From Enoplolaimus lenunculus (Eukaryota; Nematoda; Enoplea; Enoplida; Thoracostomopsidae), in contig JASANG010002916.1 of the NCBI GenBank assembly GCA_030248215.1, positions 1 through 64,000 of the forward strand: 64,000 nt of DNA, given 5' to 3'. Under the pieces are notes generated by a model. It ran no database searches. It had not been told where the DNA came from and was given only the letters and a program-made list of their open reading frames with translations. Shown one piece after another: positions 24,486 through 36,190 of the stretch (position 1 is its first letter; each line of letters begins with the position of its first letter). A program made the position numbers and the translations under genes.

Positions 24486-25997
24486 CGTTTTTCTATGCGA
24501 GCTATGCTAAATGATCCGAAAGAAGCATACTCGTCATTGCAGGATAAGTTATTGGAGCTGATTCAAATCAAATATCAAAACAAGATCTCGCTTCAAAGTA
24601 CGGACCAAAATTCCTCATGGTTCATGCAGTATAGATCAGGTTCGAACCGTTTGATCGTGGGATTGTAATAGAGTAAGCTTTATATAATTAAAATGTTTTT
24701 GCGTATGTCTAGGATGAGGGTTAGGTTTATCCTTACGCTTAGAGGCCATAAAACCTTATAGCTTCTACGTTCAACTTGCTAAAATCACGGCAAGTTTTTC
24801 ATAGTTTAAATTTTTACAAATTTGAAAATTACAAAATTCAAACCAAAATAAGAAATCACCGCTACAGAACAACAGTTGAAGCCTGAAATTTAATCAACTT
24901 TGAAACAATTTTAGCAACAACAAAAAGCAGTCAAATTTTACCACTAAAAATTCGAAGCTTAAAAGTTGCAAATTTATAGGATTTTTGAATTTTTGAAATT
25001 CTTAAGTTGTGATGACAAATTTTAATTGTCAGATATTTTAAACCACGTGGCAGTGAAACTGATGTGGGATACAAAAATTCATATTTTGAAACATTTTTTG
25101 ACATTTCGGTAAACAGATCATCAAAAACCGAAACTGCATACCAGGGAATTGTAAACGACGAATATGAAGCCTTAAACTTTCAGATGGATGAATGAAATTT
25201 AGATACTTCTATTATCTAATTAATCTACTGCCTTTCGCAACCGGTATATTTTCGCTTCGCTTGCGGCGGGTCGACCACCCTTCTGAAATCAAATCCTGGC
25301 TACGCCTCTGTCAATAGAAAACTTTCACCATTGTGAACCGTGAAGCATTTTAAGCAAATTTTTTTGACTCATAAAACGAAACACAAAACAATAATTGTAA
25401 TAAAAATCAAAAATGTGGTTGAAATTTTTCAAATTTTTCGTTTTGTTTTGAAATAATCAACAAAGTTTCGTGACAAATTCGATGAATCACAAAAATGATA
25501 TTCACAGGAATGCTTCAAATCTCTGCTTTAATCATTGGCTTAAATAGTATGAGATAATTATAAGACCTTGAGCTTATACCTATATAACCTATAAAGCCTG
25601 AAACCTAAGGCAAAGCAAAAAATTAGTCTAAAGTTTAAGTTTTACTCTATTGCAGTCCCACAGAAAAACGTTCTGCCACTTTAAAACACAATAAAGTGAT
25701 GTTCGAAAAATGAGGATCTGATATATTTGTTTCAAACGCTGTGTTTATCATTGGTTATACCGTCAAATTTTGAAAAACCAAACGCTTTTAAAACGTTTTT
25801 TGCGTTTCAAACAACATCTTTCAAAGTGCTTTTTTTGCTAAAAAAGGAAACTCTAAAATGAATCGCTAGCGAATTAACCGCTGCTAAAGGTAAGTCGTCC
25901 AAATGGCATCTGTGAAAACGCCATGGTCGCATCTACTGCATTTTTACACCGCGAAAAACGTTTTGTCTTTTAACACATTTTTTTAAACAACTGTAAG
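24486..25997. other. No gene seen
   Basis: AT-rich. The 62-codon plus-strand ORF at 24,480-24,668 begins inside a MITE end and has no recognised domain. MITE fragments lie at about 24,640-24,760 and 25,560-25,680 (tagtctaaag, agtcccacagaaaaacgtt). Confidence 0.5.
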
Positions 25998-26208
25998 GGT
26001 TGCGCTATACTTTACTGTACCGGACGTTACGACGCGTGGCCGTTTTTGACGCACGCTGTTATGCGTTGCTAACAAAAATATAAACAAAATCTATTTGGCG
26101 GCGTGCGGTAAACAAGCGGCGGCGTTCGGTGGTGCACGGTCCTTAATCAAAAAATTTTTGCGACATGCGCAACGGCGTCTGCCGGCGCACAGAGCGTATA
26201 GCGTAACC
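25998..26208. mobile_element. MITE with ggttgcgctatac termini
   Basis: The inverted ends ggttgcgctatac and gtatagcgtaacc are flanked by taag on both sides. The interior (tgttatgcgttgctaac, caaaatctatttggcgg) is echoed at 29,205-29,275. Confidence 0.72.
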
Positions 26209-26925
26209 TAAGTCTGCCTTCTGAAGTATCTTTGGTTTCCCGGTTTAGAAACCTGATTTAAAGAAGACACAATATCACAATCTGGATCCAGGGGTTTAAA
26301 TAAAATGCTATTTAAAAAGTCATAAATTTGTAGAACCGCAGCAAAAAAACCAATGATTGCGGACCATTCGCGAGGAACACATCCTGCGTTTAAACCTACG
26401 ATTGGCCGGAAGCAATTCAAAAACACCTCATATTGAATTTAATTGGACGCTAATAAATTGACAGATTTTTTTGTCCAATTAAAAGTCAAATAAACAAGTG
26501 CTCAAAATTCAGATGCTTTATTCACCAAAAAAAGATGTGAAATTAAAAATTTATGAATCATTTGAAATCATTTAAAGGGTCTTTTGAGCAGAATGCCTGC
26601 CATTTGCAAAAAAATATTGGTTTGTAGCAACAGAAAAATGACATTTCGTACACAGCATTTAAGAGTAAATAAATTGATTTTATCAAATTAAAATATAAAC
26701 CATGCCACAAATAGTTACTTAATGGAAAAAAATTTCGTTACTGTTTATATTTAATACCAGGATGTAAACGGATTGTAAATATAACAGAAACTCATACTGA
26801 CCGAAATAGACGAATAAAAAGTTTCAAAAATGTTTTATTTTTTCTGCCATTACAATTGAGGCGTGCAAATGTTCACCGGTATTTCAAAAATTTTAAAGAA
26901 CAAATGGCGGATGCATAGAAAGTTT

Positions 26926-28978
26926 GGACCATGTTACTCTGAGGGGCGTCCCATTTACCCACGGGACAGCAATATACCAGGAACGAAATGTTTTTGCTGG
27001 GTTGGTCGGGACAGCTTCAACCTGTTTGTTATCGATCGGTCAGGACAGTCGAGCCCGTATTTTTGCTGGGTCGGTCGGGACAGCCGGGACAGCTTCGAAC
27101 CTATGTTTTTACTTGGTCGGGTGGGACAGCCGTGACAGATTCGAGCCCGTATTTTTGCTGGTTCGGTCGGGACAGCCGGGACAGCTTCGAGCCTATATTT
27201 TTGCTGGGTTGGTTTTGACAGCTAGGACAGCTCCAAACCTATGTTTTTGCTGGGTAGGTTGGGACAGCCGGGGCAGCGTGAACCGAGCCCATGTATAGAA
27301 CTCTGATACAAAAAGATTCTATTTTATTGCGTTTTCCAGGGGATGTCGTCCCCCAAACCCCCACACAACGCAATTCATTATTTGAGCAATTTTTTTTTAC
27401 TTTGTCTTTGCAGCTTAGTGTGAAAACCGCTTAGTGCGCGGGGGTTGGGGGGGCGGAAGCCCCTTATCCTGCTTAGGGTCCCTTAATGTTGCGGGGGTTA
27501 AGAGGGGCGGCAGCCCCCCCACCCCCCTGACAGCGTGCCTAATTAAAAAGTTGTCCATGTAGAGGATGGAAGGTTTTATCTCAGGAAGTTGTCTTTTATT
27601 GTGTCCTCAAAGGGGTTCTGCCCCTCCAACCCCACGCAGACACTAGGCAACTTACGTATATGTTGAAATTGTATTAAACACTGTTATTGTGTTTCAAATA
27701 CATTTTCAAACAGCTAAGCCTCAAAAATCGCTACATCGTTGCAAACAGGAATGATAGATCACTGTTATTTATATTTTGCAAAAATATACCTAACTGAAGC
27801 GGACGACTAGTGGATCTCAAAAATTTGATTACCTCTGCGCTACTTACATGTTGAGGTACACTGCATAACGCAAGAGTGAACTGCAAGCTGTCCCGATTGT
27901 CCCGATCAATACAACAAAAGCATAGGGTCAAAGTTGTCTTTGCTGTCCCGACCGACCCAACGAAAACAAACGCTTGAAGCAGTCTAGGCTGTCCCTCCCG
28001 ACCCAGCAAAAACACACACTCGAAGATGTTCCGGCTGTCCCGCCCGACCCAGCAAAAACATAGGCTCGCAGCTGTCCCGGTTGTGCCGACCGACCCAGCA
28101 AAAACATAGGCTCGAAGCTGTCCCGACCGACCCAACGAAAAGACACGCTCGAAGCTGTCCGGCTGTCCCGACCGACCCAACAAAAACACACGCTTGAAGC
28201 TGTCCCTGCTGTCCCGCCCGACCCGGCAAAAACATAGGCTCGAAGCTGTCCCGGCTGTCCCCACCGACCCAACGAAAACACACGCTCGAAGCTGTCCTGG
28301 CTGTCACGCCCGACCGAGCAAAAACATAAGCTCGAAGCTTTCCCAGCTGTCCCGCCCGACCCAGCAAAAACGTAGGGGCGAAGTTGTCCCAGCTGTCCCA
28401 CCCGACCCAGGAAAAACATAGGCTCGAAGCTGTCCCGGCTGTCCCGACCGACCCAACGAAAACACACGCTCGAAGCTGTCCTGGCTGTCACGCCCGACCG
28501 AGCAAAAACATAAGCTCGAAGCTTTCCCAGTTGTCCCGCCCGACCCAGCAAAAACATAGGGGCGAAGCTGTCCCAGCTGTCCCACCCGACCCAGGAAAAA
28601 CATAGGCTCGAAGCTTTCCCAGCTGTCCCGCCCGACACAGCAAAAACATAGGGGCGAAGCTGTCCCAGCTGTCCCACCCGACCCAGGAAAAACATAGGCT
28701 CGAGGCTGCCCCGGCTGTCCCATCCGACCCAGCAAAGAGATAAGCCCGAAGCTGCCCCGGCTTTACCACCCGACCCAGCAAAAACATAGGCTCGAAGCCG
28801 TCCCGGCTGTCCCACCCGACCCAGCAAAAACATAGGCCCGAAGCTGTCCCACCCGACCCAGCAAAAACATAGGCTCGAAGCTGTCCCTCCGTCCAAGCAC
28901 AAATATATATATGAGCAGGAGCGCTGGAATGTTGCTGTCCCGCGGGAAAACGGGAGGCCTCTCAGAGTAACATTGGCC
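26926..28978. mobile_element. Non-autonomous transposon with inverted minisatellite arms
   Basis: The termini ggaccatgttactctgagg and cctctcagagtaacattggcc are flanked by a perfect 8-bp duplication, gaaagttt (26,918-26,925 and 28,979-28,986). A minisatellite unit of about 48 bp (tttttgctgggtcggtcggg, acagccgggacagcttcgag) runs forward at 26,985-27,280 and in reverse at 27,890-28,890. The long ORFs here (up to 324 codons, minus strand) are repeat artefacts. The centre holds GC-rich hairpin DNA (27,340-27,640). Confidence 0.83.
27340..27640. repeat. GC-rich hairpin/G-run segment
   Basis: Runs such as gcgggggttgggggggcgg and gaggggcggcagccccccc can fold on themselves and offer G-quadruplex potential. 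It lies inside the transposon at 26,926-28,978 and has no coding content. Confidence 0.6.
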
Positions 28979-29278
28979 GAAAGTTTTAAGATTTTGAATG
29001 AATACCGTAATTATTTCTATTTCACTTCGCAATTGCAGCATATCTGTAACCAAAAGTTGCGAGATATATATGTGATTTATAACTATTTTTGAACGTAAAA
29101 AATAACAGAATTTCCATTATTTCTATAATGGAAGCGGAAACGGACACTGATTTTTACCGGAAATGGAAACGGAAATGGATATTCGGTTTTTACTGAACCA
29201 GACGCCACCGCGTGTTGCCGCACACCGCTATGTGTTTTGAGAACAAAAATATAGGCTAAATCTATTTCTGGCGTGCTC

Positions 29279-30258
29279 AGAGGCGGATCCAAAAATTCTG
29301 ACGCTTTGTGGAGATGACAAATGGTATGAAACGCAAAATTTGTAAGGTAGAGGGACCTTATCATTTTATCAACAAAAATTTCTCAAGGCGAAAATTTAAA
29401 GGTTTTCTCACAAAAATCTTCTGAGGGAAATAACTATTTTTACACAAAAATTCTGAGGGGGAAAATTTATTAGGTTGGGACGTTACCATTTTGTCACAAA
29501 AAATTCTGACGGTGGGCGAACCCCCGTCGCTCCCCTCTGAATGAGCTAGTTTGCATGCGGCAATTTTTAAGAAACAAATTATCGCGCCGCGCGTGACAAA
29601 AGCAAAACGAAACGCGCTAAGCAGATAAATTTTGCAAAATTGTGCAAAATTCCACTACCGAAAGTGTCGGAGCCTCCGGCAAGAATTCTCTCGGAGCCGG
29701 AGGCAGATTTTCTGCCGGAGCCGGAGGCAGACCTCCGGTTGTTCCCTGATACATAGTTTATTTAATTCTTTTGATATAGCGTCATCAAAATCCGCCGATA
29801 TTCGAAAAATTAACGTTTCACACATCAGTAATTTTTCGTTTCGGTGGCTCAAAGTCTGCAATGCAACTTTACTTGAGCTGTAAAATAACATTTTGCAATA
29901 AATTTCGCCGCAAAATGTTTTCTATAATCGTTGGAACTTAAAATGTGTTAACGATATATGCACATTTTTGCAGTCGTAAACATTCAGAATATACAAATTT
30001 AAATTTTTAATTTTAATTTCAAACTATGGTTGTTTGCATATTTGTAAATATAGAATTTTGCACCTGCGCTTTAACATTTTGCATCAATTGATAGATAAAA
30101 TGGCCAGGTTCCTACCTTACAATTTTTTCCTCTCAGAAATTTTTTTGTAATAAAATGATAAGGTTCCTGCCTTACAATTTTACTTCTTAGAAATTTTTTT
30201 GTGAAAGCTTGCCCGCCTTGGCGCCCCTTTCCGTCAGAAATTTTTGGATTCGCCGCTG
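29279..30258. mobile_element. Possible element with ggcggatccaaaaattctgac ends
   Basis: gaggcggatccaaaaattct at the left and cagaaatttttggattcgcc at the right are inverted copies. Inside, blocks such as aaatttgtaaggtag and ctaccttacaattttt are also inverted, and a ccggagcc-type hAT remnant sits at 29,640-29,750. Boundaries are approximate. Confidence 0.5.
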
Positions 30259-30462
30259 ATTGTCTCCTATAAGGAAAACGTGGCATTTATTGAAGCAATT
30301 TTGCTACTCTTGATGGCATAAATGATTTATACTTAAAATTGTTCTAAATTTTTAATTAACATTTTGAAAAATTTCCAAAGTTAGTTTGCAGTCCACAAGT
30401 AAACAACCAGACGGGAACTGTAGTAAGTTCTAGAAGGAACATTCGTTTCAGTACTCGGCGTC

Positions 30463-30653
30463 GGCCAAAAGAACAGGAGCGGAACAGTATTGTGAGCACA
30501 TTCCTAAGCCTAAGTCTAAGTCTAAGCCTAAACCTAAGCGTAAGAATGAGTTTACTCCTAAGCGTAAGCCAAGCAAAAAATAGTCTAAAGCTTAAGCTTA
30601 CTCTATTCTAGTCCCACAGATCAACGTTCCGCCCCTGATCTTTATATGAGCCC
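30463..30653. mobile_element. MITE, TTAGGC interior
   Basis: ggccaaaagaacaggagcgg ... cctgatctttatatgagccc, with cctaagcctaagtctaagtc inside. Confidence 0.75.
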
Positions 30654-30782
30654 AGTAGTCTTACGGTAACTATGTACGAACATGAGACAAAATGCAATAC
30701 GGAGAATTATGACGGTTTTAGCAACATTCAATAGTTTCCATGTTCCCATAGATAATTGGCCGCTCTCGGTTCGAAATCAAGG

Positions 30783-30942
30783 GGCCATGTAAACATCAGG
30801 GTCGGAACGTTCTGTAATAGAGTAAGCTTTAAGCTTTAGACTATTTCTTTCTTAGGCTTACGTGTAAGCTTCTTCTTACACTTAGGCTAATGAATATACT
30901 TATACTACTATACCGCGTCTGTTGTGTATATATATGTCGGCC
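30783..30942. mobile_element. MITE, TTAGGC interior
   Basis: ggccatgtaaacatcagggt at the left, gtgtatatatatgtcggcc at the right; cttaggcttacgtgtaag inside. Confidence 0.72.
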
Positions 30943-31263
30943 AAATAAACTATCGGACCGATGACAATAGCTGAGAAAGTTTGACATTTTACACATTTAG
31001 TAGCTCAGGCATACTAACCTTGTTCTAACTGAAATTGTAGACTCATGGTACCTCTTTAATACAAAATAAAACTATTAGTATTTCGATGACAGGGCCACTG
31101 GAATTTATCGTTTTTTCGAAAAGAAACACAGAGGCGACCCAACAGAAGCAAATGCTCAAGAGTTCAGAAAGCTAGCCACCGTTACCTGCTTTTAAATATA
31201 AACCTGATCATTTTATCACAACTACAAGTTTCTCGTTCGCTAAGTTCCATCACCAACCAGCCC

Positions 31264-31459
31264 GGCCCATGTATAGAACAGGGCCGGAACGTTTTCCAGC
31301 AGGACTGTAATAAAATAAGTTTAAGCTTTAGACTAATTTTCTGCTTAGGCTTAGGCTTAGGTTTAGGCTTATGCTTAGGTATAAACTCATTCTTATGCTT
31401 AGGCTTAGGCTGTGGAATATGCTGATACTACTGTTCCGGGCCTGTTGTATACATTGGCC
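31264..31459. mobile_element. MITE, ggcccatgtatag family, clean copy
   Basis: ggcccatgtatagaacaggg ... ttgtatacattggcc, flanked by accagccc on both sides (31,256-31,263 and 31,460-31,467). This is the clearest 8-bp target duplication for the family. The interior has four consecutive near-TTAGGC units at about 31,345-31,370. Confidence 0.9.
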
Positions 31460-31467
31460 ACCAGCCC

Positions 31468-32655
31468 CATAAGCTTTATATATACTTTTTCGATATGAGA
31501 TCCGTTCGATATCCCTGCTGTATCTCGAATAGACGCGGAGTGATCCGAATCGTATCAAAGGCGATTAGCTTCCGAATTTACACATTCGTGTTATCCGATA
31601 CTTTTGATGACAACAGTTGTACGTATACATACGTACAAATTGCAATATTTTTGACATTTTAACAACGCTTTGGTTAATAATATGTTATTGGTCAAAGGGT
31701 TATTAAACTTTGGTCAAAATATCGCGTTTATGATCTGTAAAGCGTCACAATGCACTCGAGCTGGTAAAAACGTTAAGACCCCCGTAATTGCAAAGGGGCT
31801 GAAGGGGTTGCGCTTCGCAATAATTTCGGGCAATTTTTCGTTTGAATAAGGTTATTTTGTTAATTCTGAGCAATCGCACGTCCCGACGTTTATTAGTAGT
31901 ATATTTCTTACATTATTAGCGAATTTGACAGTGGTAGGCTTACAAGCGTAACAGCCAAGCGAAGCAGGTAATTTGCTAGTTTGATATTTAAGGTCAGACG
32001 CGATTTCTGTCATAAAACAGCGATGAGTTTGGGTTCAAAGCCTTGAATTTACTGAATATATTCGTTTACTCCCGAAAACCATTCCCCTACAAACTTATTT
32101 GATCCCTTCCAATTTCGAAATTCAGTGGATAGCACCCCCTGCTGTGAATTGGAAGCGTTTGGTCACAGTCATAAAACAAAGTGTTCAACTTGTGGTGCCG
32201 GTACCACTGGCGGATCCAATGGGGTGCGGCTGGCAGGCGTGCATACCCCCGTCACAAAATTTTTTGTGATAAACTGCTTAAAGTCCCTACTTTTATTTTC
32301 TCCCTCAGAAAATCGGCACATATATTGCATGCAGTAAAAATTAACGCAGTACTTTTACCAGATAGTACCGAATGCGGATAGTGGAATGCCATACCCCCAC
32401 ATTTCGTTCATATCGATACCGTCTGGTCGCAATACTCCCCTTGGCAAGAATTGAAAGCATCTGCTCGTGACGAGAGTGCTTTCATCAGCGTTTATTATAT
32501 TTGTGGTTCAAATTTCGAATCGGCCATTGGTCTGCAGTGAAACGAGCATTAGTGGTTATCTGAAACTTTTACAAGCGATGTGGTCAATAAATACGGCCTA
32601 AGCATGGGTGTAAAACAGGGTTTGTGAACACGTGTTCGTTGATTGGTGATATTTT
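31468..32655. other. No gene seen
   Basis: ORFs of up to 76 codons only, with no recognised domains. A ggcggatccaatggggtgcgg fragment at about 32,210 recalls the repeat end at 29,280. Confidence 0.5.
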
Positions 32656-32770
32656 GCAATTGAAATGTTGTCAAGCTAAAGTTGTTTGGAATGGAAACAC
32701 CTAATCAAAATATTATTTTGCAAAATTGAAATGTTGTCAAGCTAAAGTTGTTTGGAATGGAAGCACTCAA
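32656..32770. repeat. Tandem duplication, about 66-bp period
   Basis: A block containing gaaatgttgtcaagctaaag and ttgtttggaatggaa occurs twice in direct repeat, immediately left of the G-depleted tract. Confidence 0.85.
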
Positions 32771-32829
32771 GCTATATGTAAATATATAATATATATTTTT
32801 ATTATCATAGGGACACGTACTTCACTATT

Positions 32830-35530
32830 ATATCTTTCTCCAAAACTTTCACTCTTTCTTATTTTCTATCAAAATCTATTATTTCTCTATTCTGTTTTTT
32901 ATTTATATACAAACTATTCATTCAAGATCATGCAACCTTTTCATATATTTATAGAACAATTTCAATAAACAACCTTCAAAGTACTCAATTTCTTCTTTTT
33001 TTACTATTTTTCACTTTTACAAACCATATAAACACATTTTCCCCTAATATTTCTATCATATTACTAATTATTATTAACAAATATTACCTATATAAATACT
33101 AACAACATCCAATACTATATATTTATTATAACTTCACATTTATTTTTCTTTTTTGTTATCCCCTGTAAAACAAAATTATTTAACTTATATTTTTAACCTT
33201 ATTCTAAAGCTTCATATTTATGTTATTAAACTTTACACTTTATCATATTATCAACAAACTACTCACTCTCCAACTAATACATCAAATAACCTAATATTCC
33301 AATTATTGTATATTTGACTTTTACTCTTATTTCTTCCTTTTTCTTTTCTCCAATCTTAGACTGTAACTTCAAAATATACCTTGATATCCTTTCTATTCCC
33401 GTGATCCTTTCGATTCCAATTTCATAACTATCAAACTACGTTTCAAGTACAAAATCAAGAAAAATACATCGAATTAAATATAAACTTCTACTTAACCATA
33501 CTTTCTCTATTCCTGCTGCTGTTCCCCCCCAGCACCACCCCCCCCTCCCCTACTTTAGAGCACTTTTACTTTTATATTCAATTTAGATTTTCTTTCTCTT
33601 TTTATATTTAATCCAAATTTATCTATAAGCTTACCGATAAATCCTATATACATATTTCACTTTCTCTTACTGCTCTATTATATTGCCTACCAACATTCCA
33701 CCACTATATTATCCACACTTATAATATTATTACAATATTTACTCCCTAACTTAATACCCTTCATTAATTAACTACCCCCACTCATCCATCTACCTCTCTC
33801 TTAATTATGCACCCCCCCTCTCCCTCCCATCTCCCCTCAACTAATATTTTATAATACTAAACAAAACAATTAATCACAAACCCTATTTATCGCCTCGATA
33901 TATATATTATATAAAAATTACTGTATTATTATAATCTATACAACAATAAGAATATACAACACTATATAATTCTATTTATCCACCTCATCGTAAATATGAA
34001 TAAAATACTATCATATATATATAAAATACACCTATTCTATAATTTAACTCCTACCTATTCCATATTTATATTTTATTCTATACAATACTAAAATACAAAA
34101 TACAAAATATCATATCATCATACTTACCCACTACAATACCAATACCATACATATTATTACTATTCCATCTACACTAATATAATATCACTATACTATTCAC
34201 ACATATATTACTTATCTATTTATATTATATTCAAACTAAATATATATATATATATAAAATATAATATATTAATAAAATAAATAATCACCTAATAAAAATA
34301 AAATTACAAAAGCCAGCCTTTAATAAAAAAAACAATTAAAATTTTCATGTAAATATATATTAACAGTTCTAACTACTATATAACTAAAAATATATAAATT
34401 TAACTTTAAATATTTCTCCATTAACTAAAATTTAAATAAATATCTACTTATAACATAATATTTACTAACAAGAATACCCCCACCCCCCATCCGTACACAA
34501 CAAAATATATTATTGATAATTTTATATTTAAATACCTATTTATAAAAATACACATAATCGTATAAACTATAAAAAATTAAATAATATAATAACTATAACC
34601 CCACTCCCCCCCCAACCCACACCCAACACAACTATATAATAAAAAAAATATAAATCATATAATTAAATCATTACCTAACTAAATCATACACATACTCATA
34701 CATAACTAACAAACATAGAAAATAAACTATACAACAATCAATCCAAAACACAACAACTATTCTAGTATATATATATATTAACTCAGCATCCCACACTCCA
34801 CATATTTACACGCACACCGTATTAAAATTTAAACCAATAAAATATTTAAATATACTAATAGCGAAACGATATACAACTTCCTCACAAATCTGAATATTTA
34901 TATTACACCCACTATAAAAATAATAGCGCAACCTTTCTTGCGCAAATAGAAATAGAATAATTTTATATTAATATTATAATTTCTTAGCTAAGCATTATAT
35001 TATTCTTACTCTTACTATATTTAGGAATAAACTATCTAACCTTATCATATCTTAGATTAGAATTATAATTATACTAATAATCCGATCCAGTTCCTTTCTT
35101 TACATAACCGCCAAATAAACAACTCACACTATATATATCTCCATCATCTCTTTTACTCTTCTTATATACTTATTTAAAACAAAAAACCTATACTTTTTTC
35201 AAATATACTAATATAGTCCGACTACTATAACTACATATACTCATAAATATACACATACACAAATACACCATATATATTATATAATATTTTACTATTATTT
35301 AATAATTCAAACAGTGAATCACATTTAATTTTCCCCCCCGCGAAACCATATTATACTTCCATACAAACAAAATCAAACATTTAATTAATATTTATAAATT
35401 ATATATATTAGCACCTAAATACATAATCTACTATAAAATCTAAATTTAAAACATAAAAACATAAATTAACACACCAATCTACAAACACACATCCTCCAAA
35501 CCACACATATCATCTCTCCACCAATATATA
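32830..35530. other. G-depleted, strand-asymmetric tract
   Basis: For about 2.7 kb the plus strand is made of A, T and C with almost no G; several 60-base lines (for example 33,001, 33,061, 33,241, 33,721) have none, while C is common, with runs such as ccccccc. GG is essentially absent. Flanks on both sides have normal G content. No ORF above about 80 codons, no tRNA, no repeat unit. The origin is unknown: strand-specific mutation, foreign DNA, or an assembly error. Confidence 0.9.
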
Positions 35531-35637
35531 TATGTTATATATATGTAGGTATATAGATATATATTTACATATTTGGATACTTATCGATTGTATGTGTTTT
35601 CATCGAAAGTTTATTTTTTGCATTGCATATTTCTGGC

Positions 35638-36190
35638 AGGGTGCGACTGGATAACAAAAACTTACGGGGCCGGAGCCGGATAATGTAATATCCGGCCGGA
35701 GCCGGTTAATGAATTCAAATATAATACAAGATTGCATTCAAATGTCAGAACGTAGAGTACCATTATTTAACAACTCACGCTGATGCATTTATAACACTTT
35801 TATAACGACCATGTTACACTTTTCGGTGTTTTTGTAGCGTTGCGTTCATTTGAAATGTTTGTTTGACTCATGTTCCTTTTAAGGGCATCCAGTATTCCGC
35901 AGGTACTATAAAATAAAGAAGGCTCGGTTTCTTGAGTCTCGTTGGTTTGTAAACCGATACCAGAAAGCGACGATTCAGCAAATGCTGATAAACCTGTAAA
36001 ATACAAAAGTTAATATTGCTGAAGCAAATACTGTTTGATGAATAAAATTTCGCTATGAATTTACGAATTTTCATACTTACGCAATAATTATTAGCAGATA
36101 TTCGGAAAACGCACAAAAAAACTATGAAAAAACACAAACAAACTGCAAAAAAAGCATTAGAAACAATTCATTTTGAAACTTTTACTTTTT
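35638..36190. mobile_element. Interspersed element copy, related to 1-440
   Basis: Begins cagggtgcgactgg with ccggagccgg motifs (hAT-like end), then a body shared with 190-440. A right terminus is not visible. Confidence 0.45.

Larger units (their letters stand above)
26757..29195. mobile_element. Older hAT-like element (ggaaacgg family), interrupted
   Basis: Left part from ccaggatgtaaacgg to about 26,925; right part from about 28,987 (aagattttgaatgaa) to the tttttaccggaaatggaaacgg region. The order matches the uninterrupted copy at 43,344-43,644. The 2-kb element at 26,926-28,978 is inserted in it. Confidence 0.65.

Noticed and set aside
24480-24668. 62-codon ORF starting MGRFSMRAM
   Set aside because: The start lies in a MITE end and the stop in MITE debris; no homolog recognised and no splice partners found.
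27731-28902. 324-codon ORF rich in Phe, Gly, Arg and Ser (minus strand)
   Set aside because: Translation of the inverted 48-bp minisatellite arms; competing frames are equally open.
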